Below, piece by piece: positions 26,851 through 34,705 of a stretch of DNA of 64,000 bases. A program made the position numbers and the translations under genes. Every line of letters starts with the position of its first letter. The first letter of the stretch is position 1. Below the pieces are notes generated by a model, which saw nothing but the letters and a program-made list of their open reading frames with translations, had not been told where the DNA came from and searched no databases. Source of the DNA: an uncultured Candidatus Melainabacteria bacterium. GTDB taxonomy: Bacteria; Cyanobacteriota; Vampirovibrionia; Gastranaerophilales; Gastranaerophilaceae. The stretch spans positions 17,202 through 81,201 of the forward strand of contig CAKUXO010000006.1 of assembly GCA_934700385.1 (NCBI GenBank), given 5' to 3'.

Positions 26851-27658
26851 TCAATGAAATAGCTAAACAGTAATATCCAAAACTTTTTAAGCTAATTTTT
26901 CCTAAAAGTTGCATAAAATATTTAATACAAAAATATCCAACAACAAAAGAGGTTAAAAAGCCGAGGGCAATTGCTTTTAAGTTAAAAGTTGCAATCTGAG
27001 TGAAATCAAGCTCGATTAAAGGATAAATTAAAGAAGCAAGTAAAATAACAGGAATGCTCATTAAAAAAGAAAATCTTGCAGCTTCAACCCTATCCATTCC
27101 TTGAAAAAGTGCTGTTGAAATAGTTAAACCACTTCTTGAAAACCCTGGGAAAACTGCTAAGCCTTGAGCAATTGCAATTAAAATTGTCTTTTTAAGGTCG
27201 ATTTTTTCACTTCCTTTGTATTTTCTTTCGCTGTAAAGTAAAATCATGCCTGTGCCAAAAAGAAAAATGCAAATTAACTCTGGGTTTTGAATTAATTGCT
27301 CAACTTTATTTTTAATTAAAAGCCCGATAACACCTGTAATAATTGTAGCAAGCGCTATATAATTAACTAGTTTAAAATTATCGTTTTTATAATCTTTTTC
27401 TTTTAAGGCTTTAAAGAAATTAGAAAAAATGTTTTTTAAATCTTTAAAAAAGTAAATAACAACCGCAAAAAGTGTTGCTAAATGCACCATTATATCAAAG
27501 AAAATTTCTTCTTGATTAACAGAATCAACCGCAAGTTTGGTTTTTGTAATAATTTCATAAAGTTCATTTGAAAAAACAATATGAGCAGAACTTGAAACAG
27601 GCAAAAATTCGCTTAAGCCTTGAATAGCGCCCGTAATAACGGCTTGTAATGTGTGCAT
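26813..27658 (-). CDS. uppP: Undecaprenyl-diphosphatase (UppP/BacA)
   Basis: UppP recycles undecaprenyl diphosphate at the outer face of the inner membrane. The 281-residue protein has about eight helices with the family motifs GAIQGLSEFLPVSSSAH near the N-terminus and AVFPGFSRSGLTISTALF in the second half. GAGGATTAAA precedes the ATG inside the end of queD, so queD-uppP form an operon. With uppS it covers synthesis and recycling of the C55 carrier. Confidence 0.95.
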   Translation of the reverse strand: MHTLQAVITGAIQGLSEFLPVSSSAHIVFSNELYEIITKTKLAVDSVNQEEIFFDIMVHLATLFAVVIYFFKDLKNIFSNFFKALKEKDYKNDNFKLVNYIALATIITGVIGLLIKNKVEQLIQNPELICIFLFGTGMILLYSERKYKGSEKIDLKKTILIAIAQGLAVFPGFSRSGLTISTALFQGMDRVEAARFSFLMSIPVILLASLIYPLIELDFTQIATFNLKAIALGFLTSFVVGYFCIKYFMQLLGKISLKSFGYYCLAISLIMFFVFQLCHHA

Positions 27659-27659
27659 T

Positions 27660-28025
27660 TTAATCCTCTAATTCTCTGTAGCTTGCTCTTGAAGTTGGGG
27701 TTTCCCAAACGTCAACACGATAAATTGAATTTATTTCTTCTTTTGCTTTGTAGTAGATAAATTTTGCAATAAATTCAGAACTCGGGCTTTCGTTTTTAAA
27801 TTCTTCAAGCTCATTAAGGTCTTTATGGTCAAGATATTCCATAATGTTATTTACGCATTTTTTTAAAACTTTAAAATCAACAAGAATGTTTGATTTATCA
27901 AGGTTTTCACCACGTGCGTAAACTTCAACTTTCCAGTTGTGACCGTGCATGTTTTCGCATTTACCTTTGTAGTTAAGTAAATGGTGCGCTGCGGAAAAAT
28001 TTGTTTCTACTTTTACTTCAAACAT
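27660..28025 (-). CDS. queD: 6-carboxytetrahydropterin synthase (QueD)
   Basis: QueD converts dihydroneopterin triphosphate to 6-carboxytetrahydropterin, an early step of queuosine synthesis. The 121-residue protein has the zinc-binding FSAAHHLLNYKGKCENMHGH: His residues and the catalytic Cys with the CxxxHGH spacing. DFKVLKK and the C-terminal VDVWETPTSRASY (Glu ligand of the pterin) follow. The start is leaderless: TGT-TAAAAT ends six bases before the ATG. No queC, queE or queF is in view. Confidence 0.9.
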   Translation of the reverse strand: MFEVKVETNFSAAHHLLNYKGKCENMHGHNWKVEVYARGENLDKSNILVDFKVLKKCVNNIMEYLDHKDLNELEEFKNESPSSEFIAKFIYYKAKEEINSIYRVDVWETPTSRASYRELED

Positions 28026-28031
28026 AAAATT

Positions 28032-28040
28032 ATTTTAACA
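28032..28040 (-). promoter_or_regulatory. Leaderless promoter of queD
   Basis: Minus-strand TGT-TAAAAT (28040-28032), six bases, then ATG at 28025. It is divergent from the equally leaderless thioesterase promoter 34 bases away. Confidence 0.6.
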
Positions 28041-28073
28041 ATAAAATAAAAAAGAGTAAATATATTTTGTTTG

Positions 28074-28082
28074 TGCTAAAAT
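28074..28082 (+). promoter_or_regulatory. Leaderless promoter of the thioesterase gene
   Basis: TGC-TAAAAT (28074-28082), then AGACCT, then the ATG at 28089. No ribosome site. Confidence 0.6.
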
Positions 28083-28088
28083 AGACCT

Positions 28089-28487
28089 ATGAAACATGCT
28101 TTTTCTCAAAAAGTTTTTTATTCAGATACAGATGCTTATGGTGTTGTTTGGCATGGAAATTATTTGAGATGGCTTGAAATGGGGCGTGTTTTGCTTTGTG
28201 AAGAAAGAGGATATAAACTTTCTGAACTTGTTGAAAAAGATATTGTCTTGCCTGTCACCGAGCTAGAAATTAAATATAAAAATTCTGCAAAACTTGATGA
28301 TGAAATAATTATCGAAACAGATATTGTTGAACATGGCAGATTTTACATAACTTTTTATCAAAAAATTCTTGATAAAAACACACAAAAGACGTATATTGAA
28401 GCAACTGTTAAGGTTGTTGCAATAAACAAAGATGGAAAACTATATAGGAGTTTACCCGAACAGATTAAAAATATCTGTTTAAGGTAA
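28089..28487 (+). CDS. YbgC/FadM-type acyl-CoA thioesterase
   Basis: The 132-residue hotdog-fold protein carries the 4-hydroxybenzoyl-CoA thioesterase signature YSDTDAYGVVWHGNYLRWLE, with the catalytic Asp at the D-x-x-G-V-V-(W/Y)-H-x-x-Y position, and EMGRVLL after it. Such enzymes hydrolyse short or medium acyl-CoA or acyl-ACP. It is a single-gene unit between a leaderless promoter and a strong terminator. No tol-pal genes are adjacent, so a link to that system is not supported. Confidence 0.87.
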   Translation: MKHAFSQKVFYSDTDAYGVVWHGNYLRWLEMGRVLLCEERGYKLSELVEKDIVLPVTELEIKYKNSAKLDDEIIIETDIVEHGRFYITFYQKILDKNTQKTYIEATVKVVAINKDGKLYRSLPEQIKNICLR

Positions 28488-28519
28488 TAACTGCCCAAGC
28501 CTTGGGCAGTTATTTTTCA
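28486..28519. terminator. Bidirectional terminator, thioesterase and umuC
   Basis: A perfect 13-pair stem AATAACTGCCCAA/TTGGGCAGTTATT with a GCC loop is followed by TTTTT on the plus strand. The umuC stop codon lies inside the stem. Confidence 0.9.
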
Positions 28520-29688
28520 CCCAAACCAAGTTTTAAAATACCTTTACCAAATTTATCTTCTAATTTATCCCAAGTTTTAGAAAGATTATTTTTCTCTTCA
28601 AAATTTTCATCAAAAAGAGAAATTTGACTTATATTGGAATTTGTTAATTTCATAGCGCAAAAACCAACAGAACGATAAATTGTGTTAGGAATAAAGAGCT
28701 TGTCTAGCATATTTTTTGCGCTGTTTATAAGTTCAAATTCTGAATTTGTTGCTTTTAATAAATTGATTTTCATATCAGAAATAAAAAAATCTTTAGTTTT
28801 AAGAAAAATTGCAATACAAGAAGTTGCAAGTTGTTCTTTTCTTAATTTTTTGCAAACCCTGTGGATATGATGATTTAATTCTTTTTGAATATAATTTTTA
28901 TCTGTTTGAAATTCCTTAAAACTTTCACTTCTTGAAACGCTTTTTGGCGCATTTGGCTTATTATCAACAGGACTAACAATTTCGCCTAAAAGTTCTTGTT
29001 TTAATTCTAGCCCTGTTTTACCTAGGTTTTTCTTAATCCAAAAATCTTGCTGTGAAACAAAGTCCCAAGCACTTTGAATTAAATATTTTTTTAAAAAAGC
29101 AGTTGTATTTTTTCCAACTCCCCAAACTTCACTTATTAAGGTAGATTTTAATTCTTCTTCGATTTTTCTAAAACCGATTTTATATGTTTTTTTATCTATT
29201 TTAATTTTTTGAAGATTTTTTGCTTTGTCGTTTGCCAGTTTTGCAAGGGTTTTAGAATAAGATAAACCGACAGAAACATCAATTCCTATTTCATTTTTTA
29301 TGTCTTTAACTATTTTTTCAACAATTTCTTCATAAGGGCAATTGAAAGTTTTTCTTAAACCTGTTAAATCTAAAAAAGCTTCATCAATTGAATAAATTTC
29401 AACATCAGGAGTAAAATCAAGAAGTTTATCCATAACTCTTTTAGAAATTTCACAATAAAATGGCAAATTTCCTGATAAAAAAACAACCTTTTTAAATTGA
29501 TTTTTGGCTATAAAATAAGGTGCGCCCATTTCAACCCCAAGTCTTTTTGCTTCATTAGAGCGAGAAACAACACAGCCATCATTGTTTGATAAAACACAAA
29601 CGGGCTTACCTATTAATTCTGGTTTTAAAAGTCTTTCACAAGAAACAAAAAAATTATTGCAATCAACAAGGGCGATAACTCTTTTCAT
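28510..29688 (-). CDS. umuC: Y-family DNA polymerase, UmuC-type (DNA polymerase V)
   Basis: The 392-residue translesion polymerase shows ALVDCNNFFVSCERLL with the first catalytic Asp, the SNNDGCVVSRSNEAKRLG steric-gate region, EIYSIDEAFLDLTG with the acidic pair, and the helix-hairpin-helix region VWGVGKNTTAFLKK. The little-finger domain ends in the IRS-like SLFDENFEEKNN, a possible clamp-binding peptide (QxSLF type, here QISLF). It begins three bases after the lexA stop, so induction by DNA damage is expected. No separate umuD is present. Confidence 0.93.
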   Translation of the reverse strand: MKRVIALVDCNNFFVSCERLLKPELIGKPVCVLSNNDGCVVSRSNEAKRLGVEMGAPYFIAKNQFKKVVFLSGNLPFYCEISKRVMDKLLDFTPDVEIYSIDEAFLDLTGLRKTFNCPYEEIVEKIVKDIKNEIGIDVSVGLSYSKTLAKLANDKAKNLQKIKIDKKTYKIGFRKIEEELKSTLISEVWGVGKNTTAFLKKYLIQSAWDFVSQQDFWIKKNLGKTGLELKQELLGEIVSPVDNKPNAPKSVSRSESFKEFQTDKNYIQKELNHHIHRVCKKLRKEQLATSCIAIFLKTKDFFISDMKINLLKATNSEFELINSAKNMLDKLFIPNTIYRSVGFCAMKLTNSNISQISLFDENFEEKNNLSKTWDKLEDKFGKGILKLGLGEK

Positions 29689-29691
29689 AGG

Positions 29692-30276
29692 CTAGATTTT
29701 CCTAACGTTTCCAATGGCAACGCCAAAAATTGTAAGGGTGTTTATGGGTCTAATTATCGGATAATTTTTATTTTCAGGTTGAAGATAGACCCCTTTTGAA
29801 TCTTTTTTATAGGTTTTAAGGGTGAATTCATTATCAACTGAAGCAAGTACAATTTCACCTATTCTTGCGTTTGGAGTCTTTTTAATGACGATGTAATCTC
29901 CATCTAAAATTCCAACTTCGCACATTGAATCACCTGAAACTTTGAAAACAAAAGTAGAAGGTGAATTTACATCTAAAATTTTATCAAAAGAAATTCTATC
30001 TTCAATTTTATCATCCATAATTGAAGCAAAACCAGCTTTAACAGAGCTGAAAACAAGTTTTGCACCGAATTTATCTGGGTTAATATAAAGATTTCCGTCA
30101 ATTGAATGGATTAAATTAGCCTGTTTTAGAGCTTCAATATATTGTTTAACAGAATTTTTTGATTTATATCCAAGGGCATTTTTGATTTTTTCATAACTTG
30201 GTAGGGAAAAAGAGGAATATCTTTCTTTTAAAATGTCGAAAAATTCTTGTTGTTTTTGGGTTAGTTCGTGTTCCAT
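29692..30276 (-). CDS. lexA: LexA-type SOS repressor (LexA/UmuD fold)
   Basis: The 194-residue protein has a LexA winged helix (LTQKQQEFFDILKERYSSF, then GYKSKNSVKQYIEALKQANLI) and an S24 peptidase domain. The self-cleavage site is Ala81-Gly82 (VKAGFAS), the nucleophile Ser117 in SGDSM and the general base Lys154 in FTLKTY. It heads a lexA-umuC operon and may supply both repressor and UmuD-like functions. The promoter is TTGACT-17-CATAAT with the ATG six bases later, and a 20-base palindrome overlaps the spacer and -10, implying autorepression. Confidence 0.92.
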   Translation of the reverse strand: MEHELTQKQQEFFDILKERYSSFSLPSYEKIKNALGYKSKNSVKQYIEALKQANLIHSIDGNLYINPDKFGAKLVFSSVKAGFASIMDDKIEDRISFDKILDVNSPSTFVFKVSGDSMCEVGILDGDYIVIKKTPNARIGEIVLASVDNEFTLKTYKKDSKGVYLQPENKNYPIIRPINTLTIFGVAIGNVRKI

Positions 30277-30282
30277 AATAAT

Positions 30283-30311
30283 ATTATGTACGCACGTACA
30301 TAAAAAGTCAA
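30283..30311 (-). promoter_or_regulatory. lexA promoter with LexA box (SOS operator)
   Basis: -35 TTGACT (30306-30311), 17 bases, -10 CATAAT (30283-30288), start codon six bases on. The perfect dyad TTATGTACG-CA-CGTACATAA spans 30284-30303. Its core GTAC-N4-GTAC resembles the cyanobacterial LexA box (GTAC-N4-GTWC) rather than the CTGT-N8-ACAG of Proteobacteria. Confidence 0.8.
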
Positions 30312-30384
30312 GAAAATAAAAATATTTTTTATTAAGTTTTGTAAATAAATTTGACTTTTGAAGAAAAAACTAGCAACTTATTTT

Positions 30385-30485
30385 TTTCAGGTGTCTTAAA
30401 TAGCATGTAAACTCCTCTATAAACTCCGTAATACTAATTCTATCCATCACGGCTTTATTTGTTCACAAATTTAGCCGTTTTTTTT
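30385..30485 (+). ncRNA. Candidate small RNA with CUCCU segment
   Basis: This 255-base gap between HDOD and lexA has no ORF. On the plus strand it holds two AAACTCC repeats (one as CTCCTC, complementary to Shine-Dalgarno sites), then a hairpin (30449-30478) and eight T. A TTGACT at 30351-30356 is a possible -35, but the -10 is weak. It could be a small RNA or simply terminators for the minus-strand genes. Confidence 0.25.
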
Positions 30486-30501
30486 ATTTAAAAACGGCTA
30501 A
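30449..30501. terminator. Overlapping alternative hairpins
   Basis: Three related segments occur: ACGGCT...(30449), ...TTAGCCGT (30471) and ACGGCTAA (30495). Segments 1-2 form a stem with a T8 tail on the plus strand. Segments 2-3 form a 12-pair stem TTAGCCGTTTTT/AAAAACGGCTAA. At minimum this ends the HDOD operon. Confidence 0.55.
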
Positions 30502-30531
30502 GAATTAGAAACTATTTAATTTTGTTTTATT

Positions 30532-31368
30532 CTAGCTTGGGCTAGACATTTCTTTTAAGAAGATTTGAGCTTTGGTTAAAATTGTTTCTCTTAGGGCAAC
30601 CGGATCGCCAATTGAAAAATCCATTTTATCCATAACCTTTTTCTCTAAAAGAGGGGTTGGCATATTTGTTTGAACCATTCTATCTGCACAATATACAATT
30701 CCGCAAACTGTTGGAAGTGAGCTTTGTAGTGGGTCATGGTGGTATCTTATGCAATTTGTTAAGATAACAGGTAATTGCCATTTTTTAGAAATCAATGCCC
30801 CTAAAACACAATGGTTTGTTCCAAATTGAGCATCTTCAACATCAACTAATGAAACATTACCTTGTTGAGCTAAATATCTTACTTTTGAATATTTAAGAGG
30901 GTTTTTGCTGTTTAATAAAATTTTTCCGATATCGTGTAAAAAGCCGATAACAAAAGCGTCATCAGGATTAATGACCTTGTATTCTTTTGCAAGAATTTCA
31001 GCTGCAACCGCACATTTAATAGAGTGTTCCCAAAGTTCTCTTGAACCTTGCGCTGTCATCATTTGTTTTAGGGCTAAACTCATGATGATGTTTTTTGCTT
31101 TCATCATCCCTAAAACAACAAGTGCTTTTTGAATTGAAGTAATTTGTTGTCTGAAGCCATAAAAAGCTGAATTTACAAGGCTTAAGGTTTTAGTTGAAAT
31201 CGCTTGGTCAACTTGCATTATTTTTGCAAGTTCAGCTATCCCTGTTGAAGGATTTTTTATTACCCCAAGAGCTTTAACCATAACGTTTGGCATTGGAGGT
31301 ATTTCTTTATATTCAGCTACAACCTGCTGAGGGTCAAGTTTGTTTGGATTTTGATTGTTGTTCATCAT
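30532..31368 (-). CDS. HDOD-domain protein
   Basis: The 278-residue protein has one HDOD domain from about residue 15 to 215, a catalytically altered relative of HD hydrolases often found in signalling. Visible elements are the helices around PPMPNVMVKALGVIKNP, STKTLSLVNSAFYGFRQQI, the FVIGFLHDIGKILLN block where an HD pair is retained, and IRYHHDP. No output domain is fused. It is the last gene of the wecG-to-ftsX operon, four bases after ftsX, and could act in cell-cycle or stress signalling. Confidence 0.85.
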   Translation of the reverse strand: MMNNNQNPNKLDPQQVVAEYKEIPPMPNVMVKALGVIKNPSTGIAELAKIMQVDQAISTKTLSLVNSAFYGFRQQITSIQKALVVLGMMKAKNIIMSLALKQMMTAQGSRELWEHSIKCAVAAEILAKEYKVINPDDAFVIGFLHDIGKILLNSKNPLKYSKVRYLAQQGNVSLVDVEDAQFGTNHCVLGALISKKWQLPVILTNCIRYHHDPLQSSLPTVCGIVYCADRMVQTNMPTPLLEKKVMDKMDFSIGDPVALRETILTKAQIFLKEMSSPS

Positions 31369-31372
31369 AAGA

Positions 31373-32287
31373 TTACACCTGTAAATGTTTCTTTATGCTC
31401 ATAAAACTACCTATTGAACCAAAGGCAACACCTAAGGTTAATACACTAAATAATACGGTAAATTGTGCCAGTGGGTCAATTGATATCATGAAAAATTCGT
31501 GCATTTTTATGATATAACTTTGGACAAAATCAATTGGAACAATTGCAACTAATGCACCTAAAAAGCCATAAATCGCCCCTTGAAGAACTAATGGTGTTTT
31601 GATATACCAATTTGATACACCCATTAAGCGCATAATTTCAATTTCTTCTTTTCTTGATTGAATTACAAGTTCAATTGTATTATTTATTATTGCTATTGTT
31701 AAAATGCAGACAATTACTACAAAAACCAAAGTGGCGGTGTTAATAATAGCGTTAATCATTTCAAATTTTTGGACTAAATCTTTAGCATAACTTGTGTCGT
31801 TAACGCCATCAACATTTTTCAGGTCTTTCATAACATCAGCTATATATTTTGTGTCATCAAGTTTAATGTGCAAGCTGTCGGGCAAAGGATTTGAAATATC
31901 CGGCACATCTATTTCTTTTTTTAATTTTGTCCAAGAGGTGTCTTTTGAAATAAAACTAACTTTTTGAACATGATTTAAGGAACGAACTTTTGTAATTGTA
32001 TCGTTTACATTAGAATCTGGTGAAAGATAAGCGCTTATTTCAAGGGCTGAACCCATTGAATTTACAAAAGAATTAAGTGCTAAGGTTACTCTGAAAACAG
32101 AACCAAAAATTGTTAAAATGGCAGCTATTGTTGTAATAATAGCAATATTAACAAGTCCTGCTTGAGCAATACCTTTAATTGTTTCAATAATGATTCTATA
32201 TGTAATTCTAATTTCGCTCATCCAATCCTTTGGAATTTTGAGCTTAACTTTTTGTTTGAAATTTTGATTTTTTAGTTTTCTAGTCAT
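31373..32287 (-). CDS. ftsX: Cell division protein FtsX
   Basis: FtsX is the permease-like partner of FtsE and transmits ATP hydrolysis to periplasmic cell-wall hydrolases at the septum. The 304-residue protein has a cytoplasmic N-terminus, a first helix near 40-65, a large extracytoplasmic loop (about 70-180) and three C-terminal helices with SRKEEIEIMRLMGVSNWYIK. It overlaps ftsE by eight bases. Confidence 0.93.
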   Translation of the reverse strand: MTRKLKNQNFKQKVKLKIPKDWMSEIRITYRIIIETIKGIAQAGLVNIAIITTIAAILTIFGSVFRVTLALNSFVNSMGSALEISAYLSPDSNVNDTITKVRSLNHVQKVSFISKDTSWTKLKKEIDVPDISNPLPDSLHIKLDDTKYIADVMKDLKNVDGVNDTSYAKDLVQKFEMINAIINTATLVFVVIVCILTIAIINNTIELVIQSRKEEIEIMRLMGVSNWYIKTPLVLQGAIYGFLGALVAIVPIDFVQSYIIKMHEFFMISIDPLAQFTVLFSVLTLGVAFGSIGSFMSIKKHLQV

Positions 32288-32954
32288 AAGTTCCTGCTTG
32301 TATATCTCTTATAATCTGACCATGGTCAAGGGTTATAACTCTTTTTCTGAAATAATTAACCATTGCTTGGTCATGAGTTGAAACAAGAATAGTTATTCCT
32401 CTTTGATTAACTTGTTCTAAAATCTGCATTACTTCAAGAGAGTTTTTAGGGTCAAGATTTCCTGTAGGTTCATCTGCAATTAATAATGGCGGACCATTAA
32501 CAATTGCTCTTGCAATTGAAACTCTTTGTTGTTCACCGCCTGATAATTCGCAAGGTTTTGAACGATATTTATCTTCAAGTCCAACAACTTTAAGCGCCCC
32601 CATTACACGAGATTCAATTTCTCTTGAAGAAATTCCCATTGTTCTTATAACATAGGCGATATTGTCATAAACCGTGTGGTTTTGAAGAAGTTTGTAGTCT
32701 TGAAAAACAATTCCCATACAGCGCCTTAAACTTGGAACTTTGTTTGGTGAGAGGTTGCCTATGTCAATTCCTGCAACATAAACACTTCCTCTTGTAGGGC
32801 GTTCTTCAAGATATAACATTTTCATTAGGGTTGATTTTCCGGCACCTGATGAGCCAACCAAGAAAACAAATTCCCCAGGCTGAATATGTAAATTTATTCC
32901 TCTTAAGGCATATTTATTTTTATATTGTTTAACTAAATCTCTAACTACAATCAT
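32280..32954 (-). CDS. ftsE: Cell division ATP-binding protein FtsE
   Basis: The 224-residue ABC ATPase shows Walker A GSSGAGKSTLMKML, Q-loop VFQDYKLL, signature LSGGEQQRVSIARA and Walker B LLIADEPTGNLD with the H-loop STHD. The YKLLQNHTVYDN segment after the Q-loop is typical of FtsE. It forms the FtsEX complex with the overlapping downstream gene, and overlaps the upstream transketolase gene by four bases. Confidence 0.95.
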   Translation of the reverse strand: MIVVRDLVKQYKNKYALRGINLHIQPGEFVFLVGSSGAGKSTLMKMLYLEERPTRGSVYVAGIDIGNLSPNKVPSLRRCMGIVFQDYKLLQNHTVYDNIAYVIRTMGISSREIESRVMGALKVVGLEDKYRSKPCELSGGEQQRVSIARAIVNGPPLLIADEPTGNLDPKNSLEVMQILEQVNQRGITILVSTHDQAMVNYFRKRVITLDHGQIIRDIQAGTYD

Positions 32955-33904
32955 TTTACATCCATAAATTTAAGTATTTTTTCATAAAGTTTGTTGTCTG
33001 TAAGCCCATAAAATTCCATTAATTGTCTTTGTTCACCTGATTGACCAAAGGTGTCTTTTGTGCCAATGCGATAAACTTTTGATGGGCAATATCTGCAAAC
33101 CATTTCACAAACAGCTGAGCCAAGTCCACCTATAACGCTATGATTTTCAACAACCACAACTCTTTTTGTTTTAAGAGCGCTTTCTTTTAATTGTGCATGA
33201 GCAAAAGGTTTTACAACAGGATAATGTAATACATCTGCTTCAATGCCTATTTCTCTAAGTCTTTTTTCAGCATTTAAAACTTCAGCTAAAGTTTCACCAT
33301 TTGAAACTATGGTTAAATCTTTACCATCTTTTATTTTAATTCCCGAAACAGGGTTGAATTTATATTCTTCAGGGTCAAAAATTGTTTTTAAATTTGTTCT
33401 TGGAATTCTGATGTACATCGGTCCTTTTGTGTTTGCGGCATATTCAATTACCTGTTTAACTTCCGTACAATCAGCAGGAATAATAACTTTCATATCAGGA
33501 ATAGAGCGCATATAAGAAATATCTTCAAGAGCTTGATGAGATGCGCCATCTTCGCCAACTGTAATACCGCCGTGGGTTGCAACGATTTTTACATCAAGTT
33601 TTGAATAACAAATAGTGTTTCTTATTTGATCAAGACATCTTGCCGTTGCAAACATAGCAAAAGTACTTGCAAAAACGGTTTTTCCGCCATAAGCAAGACC
33701 GGCTGCCGTTCCCATCATATCTTGCTCTGCAATACCGCAGTTGAAAAATCTTTCAGGGAATTCTTTTGCAAATCTGCAAGTTTGAGTTGAACAAGATAAA
33801 TCGGCATCTAAAACAACGATATCGTGGTTTTTTCTACCTAATTCAACTAATGTATCTCCATAAATGTTTCTTGGTGATTTAATTTCTTCGTTTTTTGCTA
33901 ACAT
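32951..33904 (-). CDS. Transketolase, C-terminal subunit
   Basis: The 317-residue protein contains the pyrimidine-binding and C-terminal domains of transketolase. FFNCGIAEQDMMGTAAGLA has the ThDP-activating Glu, THGGITVGEDGASHQALEDI follows, and the C-terminal domain contains VVVENHSVIGGLGSAV. Together with the separate N-terminal subunit, which it overlaps by seven bases, it forms the split transketolase common in many anaerobes. It moves two-carbon units in the pentose phosphate pathway. Confidence 0.93.
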   Translation of the reverse strand: MLAKNEEIKSPRNIYGDTLVELGRKNHDIVVLDADLSCSTQTCRFAKEFPERFFNCGIAEQDMMGTAAGLAYGGKTVFASTFAMFATARCLDQIRNTICYSKLDVKIVATHGGITVGEDGASHQALEDISYMRSIPDMKVIIPADCTEVKQVIEYAANTKGPMYIRIPRTNLKTIFDPEEYKFNPVSGIKIKDGKDLTIVSNGETLAEVLNAEKRLREIGIEADVLHYPVVKPFAHAQLKESALKTKRVVVVENHSVIGGLGSAVCEMVCRYCPSKVYRIGTKDTFGQSGEQRQLMEFYGLTDNKLYEKILKFMDVK

Positions 33905-34701
33905 AATTCCTCTAATGCTTGTTTTAATTGTTCATCATTAGGCGCTTTTCCGTGCCAACCTGCGACATTTTCCATAAAAGAAATGCCTTTTCCTTTGATT
34001 GTATTTGCAATTACTGCGCAAAGCTCTTTTGATTTTTTAGCTTCTAAAAGAGTTTTTTCAAGTTCTTCATAGTTATGCCCATCAACCGTATAAACCTTGA
34101 AACCAAAGGCTTTTAGCTTTTCATCCAATGGGTCGATTGTTTTAACATCACAAACGCAACCGTCAATTTGTAATTTATTTTTATCAATTATAACTACAAG
34201 ATTATCAAGTTTTTTGCTGTTTGCGTTCATAAGGCTTTCCCAAACGCTTCCTTCTTGCATTTCGCCATCGCCTAAAAGAACAAAAACTTTTGATTTAATT
34301 TTGTCTAATTTTAAAGCTAAAGCAAGCCCAACACCAATTGAAAGACCTTGACCTAAAGAACCTGTTGAAACTTCAACACCTGCTAATTTTGTTCTTGAAC
34401 TTGGGTGTCCTTGAAGTTTTGAACCAAGAATTCTAAAACCATTTAATAAATCAGGCGAGAAAAAGCCGCAGCGAGCTAATGTTGCATAAAGCGCCGCACT
34501 TGCATGCCCTTTAGATAAAACAAATCTATCTCTTGTTTTAAAATCGGGTGATTTATCCCATTCAGATGGCACATTCATAACTTTTTTATAAAGTACCGCT
34601 AAAATATCAACACAAGAACATGACCCCCCTGGGTGGCCTGATTTAGCGTTGTGTATCATTTTTAAAATGTCACATCTTACTTGATTGGTGAATGCTTTCA
34701 A
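33898..34701 (-). CDS. Transketolase, N-terminal subunit
   Basis: The 267-residue protein holds the diphosphate-binding domain: NAKSGHPGGSCSCVDIL, FVLSKGHASAALYA, STGSLGQGLSIGVGLAL and the GDGEMQEGSVWE metal-ThDP motif, ending with WHGKAPN. It starts four bases after the TagA/WecG gene and overlaps the C-terminal subunit gene. Confidence 0.94.
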   Translation of the reverse strand: MKAFTNQVRCDILKMIHNAKSGHPGGSCSCVDILAVLYKKVMNVPSEWDKSPDFKTRDRFVLSKGHASAALYATLARCGFFSPDLLNGFRILGSKLQGHPSSRTKLAGVEVSTGSLGQGLSIGVGLALALKLDKIKSKVFVLLGDGEMQEGSVWESLMNANSKKLDNLVVIIDKNKLQIDGCVCDVKTIDPLDEKLKAFGFKVYTVDGHNYEELEKTLLEAKKSKELCAVIANTIKGKGISFMENVAGWHGKAPNDEQLKQALEELC

Positions 34702-34705
34702 AATC

